Shown here: one piece after another, positions 43,205 to 52,314 of the stretch
Layout of the letters: every line of letters begins with the position of its first letter
Numbering within the stretch: position 1 is the stretch's first letter
Assembly: GCA_029565395.1 (NCBI GenBank)
Contig: JAKQOG010000201.1
Coordinates: forward strand, 1-64,000
Source of the DNA: Candidatus Hydrogenedentota bacterium
GTDB lineage: Bacteria > Hydrogenedentota > Hydrogenedentia > Hydrogenedentales > CAILVY01
Direction of reading: 5' to 3'
DNA: 64,000 bases
The notes under the pieces: generated by a model
What the model saw: only the letters and a program-made list of their open reading frames with translations
Databases searched by the model: none
What the model was told of the DNA's origin: nothing
Made by a program: the position numbers and the translations under genes

Positions 43205-44865
43205 TTCAGGGCTTCATGCACATTGAGGGAAAGGTCTTTGAGGGAAAAGGGTTTCTGAATGAAAAGCAGGTCTTTTTCTAAAATGCCATGGTGGGCTATC
43301 ACATCAGCGGTGTATCCGGAGGTAAAGAGGCATTTGACCCCTGGAACGATTTCCTCGACCAATGCGGCCAGGTCGCGGCCATTCATCTCAGGCATCACCA
43401 CATCGGTCATAAGCAGTTTAATCTCCCCGGCATGCTTTTCCGCCAACTGCAACGCGTATTTAGGAGAGCTTGCCGTTAGCACCTGGTATCCCAGCTTTTC
43501 CAGCATTGTTTTCCCTGGTTTCAAGAGAGCCGTTTCATCTTCTACGAGTAAAACCACTTCACCCCGGCCTCTATAGAGATTCTTGTTTGGGAACGTTTGA
43601 GAGTCCATTATTTCTGCGGCGATTTGTGGCAGATAGATTTTGAACGTTGTTCCCAGACCGGGTTCACTGTAAACGTTGATGAAGCCCGCATTTTGTTTCA
43701 CGATACCATAAACTGTGGCCAATCCAAGGCCGGTTCCTTTCCCCACGTCCTTGGTGGTAAAAAAGGGTTCGAAGACATGCACCAGCATGTTTTTTTCCAT
43801 TCCACATCCGGTATCGCTTACGGCAAGCATAATAAACTCACCAGGGGTGAATTCAGGATGTTCCCAACAGTAAGCGGAATCAATAGCAGCTTTTTGGGTT
43901 TCGATAATGATTTTGCCGACGCCGGAAATGGCATCACGGGCATTCACGCAGAGATTGGCGAGAATCTGGTCAATCTGGGAGGGGTCCATCCTGATCGGTC
44001 CCACATCGCGGCCCGGCAGCCACACGAGATTTATGTTCTCCCCGATCAGCCGTCGAAGCATTTTGAGCATGCCCTCGACGGTGTCATTGATCTTGATGAT
44101 TTTTGGAACGGCAGTCTGCCGGCGTGCGAAAGCGAGCAATTGACGCGTTAAGTCCGTGGATCGCTCCGCTGCATCGCGGATTCCCTGGAGATCGGCACGG
44201 AGAGGATGGTCCGGATCCAATTCATCGAGAGCAATTTCCGTGTGGCCGAGAATCACGCTGAGCATGTTGTTGAAATCGTGTGCTACTCCGCCGGCCAGCC
44301 GTCCAACCGATTCCATTTTTTGTGCTTGGAGCAGTTCGGCTTCGAGTCTCTTTTGCACGGCTTCGGCCTGTTTGCGTTCGGTGATATCGCGCACAGTTGC
44401 AATGAGGCGTTTTTTGCCGTCTATGATCGCCAAGGACATGGCAACTTCCACCCAGAACAGGCGGTCCGATTTATCCCGTGCATGCCACTCAAATTGTTGT
44501 GGTTCTCCCGCCGCCGCTTTTTGAATTCTGGCCATCGCTTCCGCTTGAGTATACGGCGGCTCATTAAGACTAAGGGCCGAGACCCCCAGTTGGCACACTT
44601 CCTCCGCCGTGTATCCATACATCCTGCAAACACTTTGGTTTACGTTTAAAATAGCACCCGTCTTAGTGTCATGGATAAAGATAGCTTCCGCGACACTGTC
44701 AAAAACAGCCCGCAGATTTGCCTCGGATTGGGCTAGGCGCTGTTGAGCCTTTTCCAACTCGATGATTTTTCGCTGGAGTTCCGGATAGTAACTTTTCCTG
44801 GAAGACTGGTCGCCCAGCCCGATGATGCGGTTACGCATGTCATCCCAGTGATTCTCATGGACCAT
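43201..44865 (-). CDS. PAS-domain hybrid sensor histidine kinase (ErcS-like by context)
   Basis: A 554-residue soluble hybrid kinase: a short coiled coil (about 25-50), a PAS domain (about 50-165), HisKA with the phosphoacceptor H196 in GGVAHDFNN, HATPase with N-box NLCVNARDAI, SDTGCGMEKN and GTGLGLAT, and a C-terminal receiver with D488 (LLMTDVVMP) and a Lys in FIQKPFS. No transmembrane segment. Its ATG overlaps the stop of the iron dehydrogenase by one base (TAATG), so the two proteins are made together. In pseudomonads an iron dehydrogenase-like regulator, ErcA, works with cytoplasmic ErcS kinases in ethanol-oxidation control; this pairing suggests a similar signalling role. Confidence 0.9.
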   Translation of the reverse strand: MVHENHWDDMRNRIIGLGDQSSRKSYYPELQRKIIELEKAQQRLAQSEANLRAVFDSVAEAIFIHDTKTGAILNVNQSVCRMYGYTAEEVCQLGVSALSLNEPPYTQAEAMARIQKAAAGEPQQFEWHARDKSDRLFWVEVAMSLAIIDGKKRLIATVRDITERKQAEAVQKRLEAELLQAQKMESVGRLAGGVAHDFNNMLSVILGHTEIALDELDPDHPLRADLQGIRDAAERSTDLTRQLLAFARRQTAVPKIIKINDTVEGMLKMLRRLIGENINLVWLPGRDVGPIRMDPSQIDQILANLCVNARDAISGVGKIIIETQKAAIDSAYCWEHPEFTPGEFIMLAVSDTGCGMEKNMLVHVFEPFFTTKDVGKGTGLGLATVYGIVKQNAGFINVYSEPGLGTTFKIYLPQIAAEIMDSQTFPNKNLYRGRGEVVLLVEDETALLKPGKTMLEKLGYQVLTASSPKYALQLAEKHAGEIKLLMTDVVMPEMNGRDLAALVEEIVPGVKCLFTSGYTADVIAHHGILEKDLLFIQKPFSLKDLSLNVHEALK

Positions 44866-46058
44866 TAAAGTGCCTCCCGGTAGATTGCGGCAAGATCCCC
44901 GGTGGTCGGGGGGCGTGGATTTGTCGCGTTACAGGGATCTTTGAAGGCTTTGGTGGAAAGTGCACCCAAATCTGGTTCTTTAACACCGCGTGCGGCGAGG
45001 GCTCCGCGTATCCCGAGGTTCTGCCGGAATTCGATGAGATGGTTGATCAACTGCTTGCGCACAATTGCCGGCTGCTCTCCTGGAGGAGCAAGTCCAAAGA
45101 CCTCGGCAATGCGTAAGAACCGATCTGGAAGTGCAGTAAAATTGTAGTCGATGACATGGGGCAAAAGAATAGAGTTGCATTCGCCATGCGGCAGGTCTTT
45201 GAAGCCACCCAGGCTGTGCGCCATGGCGTGGACTGCGCCGAGGCTGGCATTTGAAAATGCGAGTCCCGCTTGTAGACTGGCCAGCATGATTTTACTCCGG
45301 GCCGACAAATCATGAGGGTACTCCACCGTGCGAAGCAGCCATGAGGCCACCAGGCGAATGGCTTCGATGGCATGGAGGTCCGTGATCGGCGAGGAAGCAT
45401 TCGATACATACGCTTCGACGGCATGCGACAGCACATCCATGCCGGTGCATGCCGTTAGGTACGGATCCATGGTAGTCAAGGTCACGGGATCCACCAAGGC
45501 CACATCTGGCACCACCGCCTTGCTGATGATGGCAATTTTGGTTTTTTCTTGGGTGTCAGTGATGATGGCAAACTGGGATACATCGGCTGCGGTGCCGCCC
45601 GTGGTTGGGATACAGATTAATGGTGGCATTGGCACTTTAACCATGTCTACGCCTTCATAGGAAAGGATGTTGCCACCGTTGGTGACGATGATGGCGATGC
45701 CTTTGGCGCAGTCAATGACACTTCCTCCACCCACAGCCACGAGCCCATCGCAGTGCTGCTCAAGATACAGGGCTGCAGCGTCCATGACTTGGAAATCTCG
45801 GGGATTGGGGGAAACCTTGGTGCAGAGGACGGTGTCGGTCCCCGCTTCTTGCAGAGCGTGTTCCACCTCGGAGGTCCATCCGGCCTTCATCACCCCTGGG
45901 TCGCTGACCAGTAGACATCGGTTCAGAGCGACATTCTGGGCATACTGTCCCGCCAAAAGGCGTGCATTGAGGCCATAAATAATCTCCGGGGCAACAAATT
46001 TCCGCAGTTCTGAGAGTACTGCGCTATTGTGTATTCCCAGTGGCTGAGCCATACCCAT
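44865..46058 (-). CDS. ercA: Iron-containing alcohol dehydrogenase, ErcA-like
   Basis: A 397-residue group III iron dehydrogenase. NAD contact GGGSVID lies at 110-116; the iron ligands are all present as D208 and H212 (GMDVLSHAVEA), H277 (GAVHAMAH) and H291 (LPHGEC). Blocks SELRKFVAPEIIYG at the start and DPCNATNPRPPT near the end are those I associate with the regulatory-protein subgroup ErcA rather than catabolic dehydrogenases. It is the first gene of an operon with a hybrid kinase overlapping by one base. It may sense or set alcohol/aldehyde levels for the kinase rather than carry bulk flux. The subgroup call is from memory of the family. Confidence 0.8.
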   Translation of the reverse strand: MGMAQPLGIHNSAVLSELRKFVAPEIIYGLNARLLAGQYAQNVALNRCLLVSDPGVMKAGWTSEVEHALQEAGTDTVLCTKVSPNPRDFQVMDAAALYLEQHCDGLVAVGGGSVIDCAKGIAIIVTNGGNILSYEGVDMVKVPMPPLICIPTTGGTAADVSQFAIITDTQEKTKIAIISKAVVPDVALVDPVTLTTMDPYLTACTGMDVLSHAVEAYVSNASSPITDLHAIEAIRLVASWLLRTVEYPHDLSARSKIMLASLQAGLAFSNASLGAVHAMAHSLGGFKDLPHGECNSILLPHVIDYNFTALPDRFLRIAEVFGLAPPGEQPAIVRKQLINHLIEFRQNLGIRGALAARGVKEPDLGALSTKAFKDPCNATNPRPPTTGDLAAIYREAL

Positions 46059-46297
46059 GCTTCATTATACCACAAGAAAATAGGCGTGGATATCCTTGAA
46101 AATGGAGTAAGACAGGCCCAATAGAGGTGTTCTTTATTCAGAGGATGTCCATGAGCCCTTGGGGAGAGCATTCTAATGTTGATCTGCTATCTGCACAGGG
46201 ACCGGTATACCGCCCCATGCTCGGATTTTCGTGTGGGTATCCCGCGCCGCAACAGTAAGTCGCTCAAGGCAAAGCATAGGCCATATATACCAGTGGT

Positions 46298-48289
46298 CTA
46301 TGGTTTGAAGGTAACACCGGCTTCTTCGCCTGGATCGAAGTAGTTGTCTTTGGGCAGATGACGGAACCACAGGAGATAGGTGCCGGTCAGCCCGATAAGG
46401 AACAGGATGAGAGTTGGGAAGAAGGCATTCCAAGCGCGAATGACGGCTTCCATGGGCAGTATAAACATGGTGACTTGCCAGAGGAGGGCAAAGGGCACGC
46501 ACAGGATGTCCCGACGGTGTTCGGTCTCCATGGCGATGCGGTCAGTGTCGGGGAGGAGTTTTTTGAACGGTCCCCAGAATCCGAACGGCCGGGTGATGCG
46601 GTAGAACCGCGCGACAGTTTCGTGGTCTTCCGGCGGGCTGAGGTAGGTGCCGATAATGGAAGCCGCGAGCCCCACCACGCCGAGGAACAGGAATTGGAGG
46701 CGTTCATCCATGCCTGGATAAAAGTATCGCTGCAAAATGGCGGCGAGCAACCCCACAAAGGTGCCCACGGCGAATCCGCCGCCATTGAACCGCCACCAGA
46801 AGAGGCGGAGGAGTCCCGGAATCATAAGCCCCGCGCCCAGGCCCATAATGATCCAACTCCACACGTCGTTGATACTTTTGATGGAATAGGCAAAGATAAA
46901 GGAGAGTATGACGAGGATGCCCACGGAGGCCCAACTGACGTAGATCAATTCACGCGTGGAGGCCTTTCGGTGGAGGTATTTCTGGTAAATGTCGCGCGTG
47001 ATGAGGCCGGTGCATCCGTTGACTTGCGCATTGAACGTCGACATGCCCGCGGCCAGCAATACGATGAGCAGGAGGCCGCGCAGCCCCGCCGGGATATTGA
47101 ATAATAGGACGGCGGGCAGGACCCGTTCGGGATCGACCCCGCCTTCAAATCCGACCAGCATCAGTTTTTTTGTCCAGCCTTCAGCACCCAGCAATTGCTG
47201 CAGGCTCTGGACCATTGCCGCGGGGTAATTCGCAGGGTGATTGACAATATCGGAGACCGCTGTAGCCCACTGCGCCTTGTCGATGCCCGGCATGTACTGT
47301 TTGATGAGATCGGCGGCTTGGAGCATGATGGCTTTATCGGGAAACAATTCATGCACGAGAATGATGCCCATGGCGGCAAATCCCATCATCATGGGCCAGC
47401 GCATGGTCATGAGGGTGGTCCAGAAGAAGGTTAACAGGCCGCACTCGCGATCGTTCCGAGCGCCGAGATAGCGCGGGTCGCCGCCGGCGCTGACACCCGC
47501 AAATACATTTTTCATCAGATAGAAAAAGGCGAACATGACCAGGGCCTCGTACTGTTCATATCCAGAGGGCATGGCGGTGTGCCATTGGGGCGCGGCATGC
47601 ATCCATTCGGCATTTCCGGTGACTTTCTCTGCGAGAGCGCCGAAGTCCGGCACGCTCCCGACCTGAATAGCGGCCATGGCGGAGATGATGATGACGCCGG
47701 CCAGAATAATGAACGATTGAAACAAGTCCGTGAACACGACGCCGTAGAATCCGGAGATCATGGTATATACGGTGGTGATGCCGATCATGACGACGTTGCA
47801 CCAGAAGGGGGAATAGGGGAAGAACATGGTAAGGAAGAGGCCGGCCCCTTTGATCAGGTAGGCCAGCATGCCGACGGTGCTCACAATGACGGCCAGGGCC
47901 GACACGAATTGTGCGAAGCGTCCACCCAGCCCATCGCCGAAGCGGAATACCATCCATTCCGCCTGGGTAAGGCATTTCGAGCGGCGGTGCCATTTTCCGC
48001 CCCACAGCATCATGAACGCCAGCACGAGCACGGCGCCGCCGCGGAATTCGATGAAGAGGCCGCGCGGTCCCAAGAGGAAGAGGAAGGAGGTGATAATCAT
48101 GGTGCCCGTCATATCGAGGAAGTAGGCCATGCCCGAGACGCCGAGCGCCCACCAGGGCAGGCGCCGTGCGCCGATGAAGTAATCTTCGAGACTGGCGGAA
48201 GCCATCCGCTCGAGGGCCAGGCCGAGGACAACGAGTGCGCCGAAGTAGACGGCGATCACTGAATAATCAATTCCGTTTAAAGACCACAT
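46298..48289 (-). CDS. Sodium:solute symporter (SSS family)
   Basis: A 663-residue integral membrane protein with about 14-15 helices. The SSS signatures are visible: DYFIGARRLPWWALGVSGMAY in the first loop and helix (sodium and substrate contacts), SGFYGVVFTDLFQSFII in the middle, and LLAAGMSTFNAQVNGCTGLITRDIYQ in the conserved late segment. It imports a sugar, polyol or carboxylate with sodium. The substrate cannot be read from sequence. A 240-base gap separates its stop from the ercA-like start, so a shared transcript is possible but uncertain. It is divergent from the EmrA-like gene. Confidence 0.92.
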   Translation of the reverse strand: MWSLNGIDYSVIAVYFGALVVLGLALERMASASLEDYFIGARRLPWWALGVSGMAYFLDMTGTMIITSFLFLLGPRGLFIEFRGGAVLVLAFMMLWGGKWHRRSKCLTQAEWMVFRFGDGLGGRFAQFVSALAVIVSTVGMLAYLIKGAGLFLTMFFPYSPFWCNVVMIGITTVYTMISGFYGVVFTDLFQSFIILAGVIIISAMAAIQVGSVPDFGALAEKVTGNAEWMHAAPQWHTAMPSGYEQYEALVMFAFFYLMKNVFAGVSAGGDPRYLGARNDRECGLLTFFWTTLMTMRWPMMMGFAAMGIILVHELFPDKAIMLQAADLIKQYMPGIDKAQWATAVSDIVNHPANYPAAMVQSLQQLLGAEGWTKKLMLVGFEGGVDPERVLPAVLLFNIPAGLRGLLLIVLLAAGMSTFNAQVNGCTGLITRDIYQKYLHRKASTRELIYVSWASVGILVILSFIFAYSIKSINDVWSWIIMGLGAGLMIPGLLRLFWWRFNGGGFAVGTFVGLLAAILQRYFYPGMDERLQFLFLGVVGLAASIIGTYLSPPEDHETVARFYRITRPFGFWGPFKKLLPDTDRIAMETEHRRDILCVPFALLWQVTMFILPMEAVIRAWNAFFPTLILFLIGLTGTYLLWFRHLPKDNYFDPGEEAGVTFKP

Positions 48290-48370
48290 AGCAACTCCCT
48301 GCCTTTAAAAAGAAAGCATTTTACCATGCGGTGACGCCTGGATCATCCTTGCGAATTGTTGTTTATGTCG

Positions 48371-48455
48371 GGGCCTGCGTCATAGGGAGCAGTACTATGT
48401 AAAGTGTTTAAGTTTGCAGCTTGGGATCGAAAACCCGCCATTCTAACACAGGCCC
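48371..48455. mobile_element. Short inverted-repeat element, probable relative of the 193-bp MITE
   Basis: The left end GGGCCTGCGTCA is identical to the first 12 bases of the element at 28898. The right end read inward (GGGCCTGTGTTAGA) matches the same terminus at 12 of 14 bases and continues to a GGGTT at the same offset. Total length is 85 bp. No clear target duplication is present. It lies in the divergent regulatory region between the symporter and the EmrA-like gene. Confidence 0.5.
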
Positions 48456-48535
48456 GAAATTTATTGTTCCAAAGGAATCTGGTATGCTCCCGGAACGTAT
48501 GCATTCGATTGTCAGGGCAAGGTAAAAGAGGGATT

Positions 48536-49687
48536 ATGGGTACTGAAAGCAAAGAAGCGAATAATGGCAGAAAGAAGAGGGTTTGGCCGATTCTGTTGAT
48601 CATTGTGATCGGGATATCGGGCGGGGCAGGCGGCTATTACTACAACTATGTCCGGCCGTATGTTTCGACGGACAATGCGTTTATTGAAGCCAGTATCGTG
48701 AAGGTCAGCCCTCAGGTGAACGGCCAGGTGCTGCGGGTGCATGTGGAGGACAATCAATTAGTCCAAGCAGGGGAACTGTTGGTGGAGATTGATCCCAAGC
48801 CGTATGAAACCGCGCTGGAAGGGGCGCGGGCCGCGCTGCATGTGGCGGAAAGCCGGAAACGGGGGGAAGAGGTGGGCGTGGAATTGACGGAGGCCACAAC
48901 GGCCGCGGGGTTGGAACAGGCGGAGGCGCAGGTGACTGCCGCGAAGGCCGCCGTGGATCAGGCGCATGCAGCGGTGGCGGCGGCGGAGACGGAAGCCAAG
49001 CGCTCGGAAATCGATGCCAGCCGGTTTGAGCAATTGAATGAGAGCGCGGTTTCTCAACAGAGGACCGATATTGCAAATACAACGGCGCGGGTGGCGGCGG
49101 CGCGGCTGATTGAGGCGCGCAAAATGGTGGTCGCGGCGGAAGCCAAGGTAGCGGCGTCGCTGGGGGATCTTGCCGTAGCGCGGACGGGTCCGCAACAGGT
49201 GGCGGTGAGCCATTCCCGGGTGGATCAAGCCGCAGCAAGCATCGAACAGGCCCAGGCGGCGGTGAACGCGGCGGAGTTGAACCTGTCGTACACTAAAGTG
49301 TTTGCGCCGGTAACAGGCCATATAACGAAAAAATCGGTGCGTGTTGGCGAAACGGTTCAGGCGGGTCAAGCCTTGATGGCAGTGGTGCCCGAGGAAATAT
49401 GGGTGGTGGCGAATTTCAAGGAAACGCAATTGCATTACGTGCGCGTTGGCCAGCCGGTGGAAATCAGAGTAGATGCATATCCGGGTACCATGTTGAAAGG
49501 TCATGTGGACAGCATTCAGGCGGGTTCCGGAGCGCGTTTCAGCCTGTTGCCGCCTGAAAATGCCACGGGCAACTACGTCAAGGTGATTCAGCGGGTTCCG
49601 GTGAAGATTATGCTGGATGAACCGCCGCCCGCGGACTTGGCGATTGCGCCCGGCATGTCGGTGGTGCCCAAGGTACGGATCCAATGA
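48536..49687 (+). CDS. HlyD/EmrA-type membrane-fusion protein
   Basis: A 383-residue periplasmic adaptor. The ATG at 48536 follows AGAGGG; upstream frame extension lacks support. One N-terminal transmembrane helix (about 18-36), then YVSTDNAFIEASIVKVSPQVNG, the first half of the lipoyl/barrel-sandwich domain, an Ala/Glu-rich coiled-coil hairpin (about 95-250), and TKVFAPVTGHITKKSVRVGE for the second half. It pairs with the MFS pump whose ATG overlaps its stop by four bases. The two probably form an EmrAB-like tripartite efflux system with an outer-membrane channel encoded elsewhere. Confidence 0.92.
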   Translation: MGTESKEANNGRKKRVWPILLIIVIGISGGAGGYYYNYVRPYVSTDNAFIEASIVKVSPQVNGQVLRVHVEDNQLVQAGELLVEIDPKPYETALEGARAALHVAESRKRGEEVGVELTEATTAAGLEQAEAQVTAAKAAVDQAHAAVAAAETEAKRSEIDASRFEQLNESAVSQQRTDIANTTARVAAARLIEARKMVVAAEAKVAASLGDLAVARTGPQQVAVSHSRVDQAAASIEQAQAAVNAAELNLSYTKVFAPVTGHITKKSVRVGETVQAGQALMAVVPEEIWVVANFKETQLHYVRVGQPVEIRVDAYPGTMLKGHVDSIQAGSGARFSLLPPENATGNYVKVIQRVPVKIMLDEPPPADLAIAPGMSVVPKVRIQ

Positions 49688-51291
49688 CGGAATCCGTGGC
49701 GGCAAATGGCACGGCGGCGCCGGAACACCAGGAATGGCACGCTCCATACAATCCCTGGCTGATCGCTTTCGTAACCACCCTGGCGACGTTCATGGAGGTG
49801 CTGGACACCACGATTGTGAATGTGGCGCTTCCCCATATTGCCGGCAACCTGGGCGCGGATGTCAACGACAGCACGTGGGTGCTGACGTCCTATCTGGTTT
49901 CCAACGCGGTAGTGCTTCCGCTCAGCGCGTGGTGCGCGTCGCTGTTCGGACGGCGCAATTTCTACCTAGTGTGCGTGGCATTGTTCACGTTCAGTTCGTT
50001 TTTGTGCGGGTTTGCCCCCACGCTGGGCATGCTGGTGTTCTTTCGCTTGCTGCAAGGCGTGGGCGGCGGGGGGCTTCAGCCCATTTCACAGGCCATTATG
50101 GTGGATACCTTTCCGCCAAAGCAGCGCGGCATGAGCATGGCGCTGTTCGGGATCACCGTAGTGGTGGCGCCCATCATCGGGCCGACGCTGGGCGGCTGGA
50201 TCACCGATAATTTCAGTTGGCGGTGGATCTTTTTTATCAACATCCCCGTGGGGCTGGTGTCGCTGGCACTGGCGCCGCGCCTGATTACCGATCCACCGTA
50301 TGTCAAACGGCGCACAGGACCAGACCGTTTTAAAACGGACTATATCGGATTAGGATTACTCTGCCTGGGATTAGGCTCGCTGCAGTTGGTGTTGGATTTG
50401 GGCGAGCGGTACGATTGGTTTGGTTCGCGATTCATCACACTAGTTACCGTTATTGCCGTGACGGCCACAATCTCCGCCGTTATTTGGGAACTGCGGCACA
50501 AGGACCCCATACTGGACTTCAAACTGTTAGGGGAACGCAATCTTGGGGCAGCAACGCTTGTGATGCTGTTGTTTGGCGCCACGTTGTATGGCAGCACGGT
50601 GCTTATGACACTGTTTATGCAAGTTCTGCTCGGATACACCTCCTTATGGAGCGGTCTGGCATTGTCACCCGGCGCTGTGGTGACCCTGCTCATGTTGCCC
50701 TTCGTCGGCATTTTAGTCTCGCGCATTGATGCACGGCCCATGATAGCGTTCGGGATGATTATAATTGCATTCAGCTTCCTCTATATGGGGCATTTCAGCC
50801 TCGGAATAGACTTCCGCACGGCGGTGTCGGCGCGCATGGTGCAGGCTTTCGGCTTGGCCTTTATTTTCGTGCCCTTGAACACCATCGCGTATATGTATGT
50901 GCCCAGGGAAGCGCGTAATTCGGCATCAAGTTTAATTAATGTCGCGCGGAATGTGGGGGGCAGCCTTGGTATTGCGCTTTCGACGACCCTGGTGAGCCGG
51001 TTCAGCCAGGTGCATCAGACCCATCTGGTGGCGCATCTAACCCCTTACGATCCGGGGTATCAGGCCACCTTGCAGAATACCGCGCGGTTGATCGCCCCTT
51101 ACGCCGGGGATCCTGTTCAGGCGGCGGCCCAGGCACAGGGGGCTATCTATGGCATCGTGCGGCAGCAGGCCGCCACCCTGGCCTTTGTGGATTGTTTCCG
51201 TCTCATGGCGATACTTGCGGCCATTGTCATTCCACTGGTCATATTTATGCGCAAGGCCCCGCCCACCACGGACTCCACGCCGATGCACTAA
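49684..51291 (+). CDS. DHA2-family MFS drug transporter, EmrB-like
   Basis: A 535-residue proton antiporter with about 14 helices. Helix 1 carries the DHA2 motif TFMEVLDTTIVNVALPHIAG; SLFGRRNFYLV is motif A; FRLLQGVGGGGLQPISQA is motif B; FGITVVVAPIIGPTLGG is motif C. The ATG overlaps the adaptor's stop (ATGA), so the two are coupled. Likely exports hydrophobic toxic compounds. The regulator is not adjacent. No terminator is seen in the 110 bases before the toxin-antitoxin promoter. Confidence 0.94.
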   Translation: MTESVAANGTAAPEHQEWHAPYNPWLIAFVTTLATFMEVLDTTIVNVALPHIAGNLGADVNDSTWVLTSYLVSNAVVLPLSAWCASLFGRRNFYLVCVALFTFSSFLCGFAPTLGMLVFFRLLQGVGGGGLQPISQAIMVDTFPPKQRGMSMALFGITVVVAPIIGPTLGGWITDNFSWRWIFFINIPVGLVSLALAPRLITDPPYVKRRTGPDRFKTDYIGLGLLCLGLGSLQLVLDLGERYDWFGSRFITLVTVIAVTATISAVIWELRHKDPILDFKLLGERNLGAATLVMLLFGATLYGSTVLMTLFMQVLLGYTSLWSGLALSPGAVVTLLMLPFVGILVSRIDARPMIAFGMIIIAFSFLYMGHFSLGIDFRTAVSARMVQAFGLAFIFVPLNTIAYMYVPREARNSASSLINVARNVGGSLGIALSTTLVSRFSQVHQTHLVAHLTPYDPGYQATLQNTARLIAPYAGDPVQAAAQAQGAIYGIVRQQAATLAFVDCFRLMAILAAIVIPLVIFMRKAPPTTDSTPMH

Positions 51292-51339
51292 TGACAGAAA
51301 CAGGATATTTCTAAATTTTGCAGCATGTTCTAAGACGAA

Positions 51340-51368
51340 TTGTCAAAGCGGTGAATTCTTGGTATACT
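51340..51368 (+). promoter_or_regulatory. Sigma-70 promoter of the Phd/RelE pair
   Basis: TTGTCA (51340-51345) and TATACT (51363-51368), each one mismatch from consensus, with a 17-bp spacer. The expected start is near 51376, 34 bases before the antitoxin ATG at 51410, which has AGGA about ten bases upstream. Confidence 0.7.
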
Positions 51369-51409
51369 TTGGATAAGGCAATTTTAACATAATTCAGGAT
51401 GAATTGAGC

Positions 51410-51658
51410 ATGACACGCCTTATACTAGAAGAACTTTCAAAAAATGCTGCGGATACACTGGGCCGTGCTACCGAAGAAGGCAATTCTGTTCTACTTCAAG
51501 TAGATGGGAAAGATATAGCAGTGGTTGTCTCACTAGATGAATACCGCCAATTTCGGGAATGGGAAGATCGCAGGGATTTGGAAGCAATACAGCAGTCTAA
51601 AGAAGAACCAGGGGAATATATGAGTTGGGAAGAACTAAAAGCGGAGTGCGGTCTTTAG
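51410..51658 (+). CDS. Phd/YefM-type antitoxin
   Basis: An 82-residue antitoxin from the ATG at 51410 (a TTG two codons earlier is possible). The N-terminal Phd/YefM DNA-binding fold is seen in ILEELSKNAADTLGRA, followed by LLQVDGKDIAVVVSLDEYRQF. The acidic C-terminus (EEPGEYMSWEELKAE) is the disordered toxin-neutralising tail. The toxin starts with GTG at the very next base after the stop, typical tight coupling. Confidence 0.9.
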   Translation: MTRLILEELSKNAADTLGRATEEGNSVLLQVDGKDIAVVVSLDEYRQFREWEDRRDLEAIQQSKEEPGEYMSWEELKAECGL

Positions 51659-51922
51659 GTGGCCTATCGGATTATTTTCAACGCACATGCGACTCGTGCC
51701 TTTCGGAAGTTATCTGCTGATGTTAAGGCACGGCTGAAACCAGCAATAGATGAACTTGTCAATAATCCGCGCCCTCCCGGGGTTGAGAAACTAATGGGTA
51801 CGGAGAGCACATACCGTATTCGAGTAAGCGATTATCGTATTCTCTACGAAATCCATGACGATAAATTGTTGATTGTTGTCGTGGAAACAGCGCATCGGCG
51901 CGAGGTGTATAGAAAAAGATAG
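51659..51922 (+). CDS. RelE/ParE-superfamily toxin
   Basis: An 87-residue toxin beginning with GTG immediately after the antitoxin stop. Signatures are the N-terminal YRIIFNAHATRAFRKLSADVK helix pair, PPGVEKLMGTESTYRIRVSDYRILYEI in the beta sheet, and the basic C-terminal VETAHRREVYRKR with residues expected to act on mRNA at the ribosome. Full length and apparently intact. A RelE-type mRNA interferase is more likely than a ParE gyrase inhibitor because of the Arg-rich terminus, but this is not decisive. Confidence 0.9.
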   Translation: MAYRIIFNAHATRAFRKLSADVKARLKPAIDELVNNPRPPGVEKLMGTESTYRIRVSDYRILYEIHDDKLLIVVVETAHRREVYRKR

Positions 51923-51926
51923 AGAG

Positions 51927-52283
51927 TCAGCTTTTCATGCCTTCGAAGTGGTCTTCTTCCTCTTTGAAAAGAAAATTGAAGGTGGTGAGGCTTCCGTAGG
52001 CGCGGGTAATGAGCCCTTGGAGTTCGGCCTTGTCTTCCAGGGAAAGGCGGTTGTGGCTGTTGATTTTCTGTTCGAGCACACGGAGTTTCTCGCGCACGGA
52101 AGTAATCTTCTTAAAGAATGTTTCTATGGGCATGTCTTTGCTTTTTAAGGAAGGATCGGCGGGTTTGAAGATCATGGCGCCGCCTTCGAAGCGCGGGGTG
52201 ATTTCAAATCCAGTGACGCCCATTTCCTCTTCCAGCACTTCGCGCAATGCGGCTTTAATCGTCTGCCAACTCGGATCAATCAT
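51927..52283 (-). CDS. Conserved-looking hypothetical protein
   Basis: A 118-residue acidic, largely helical protein with no signal or membrane segment. An AAAGGG precedes the ATG. Residues 1-50 look mixed alpha/beta (SWQTIKAALREVLEEEMGV, then FEGGAMIFKPADP); residues 55-118 look like a long helical hairpin or coiled coil. I do not recognise a family. It lies 31 bases downstream of the sialidase-like gene and faces the RelE toxin tail to tail. Confidence 0.6.
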   Translation of the reverse strand: MIDPSWQTIKAALREVLEEEMGVTGFEITPRFEGGAMIFKPADPSLKSKDMPIETFFKKITSVREKLRVLEQKINSHNRLSLEDKAELQGLITRAYGSLTTFNFLFKEEEDHFEGMKS

Positions 52284-52314
52284 GTAAATCCCTTTCTATA
52301 TGATTTTTGGGATA

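Noticed and set aside
46112-46125. CAGGCCC resembling the inward-facing MITE end, upstream of the ercA-like gene
   Set aside because: About 11 of the first 12 bases agree with the terminus, but no opposite end or target duplication was found in the intergenic region.
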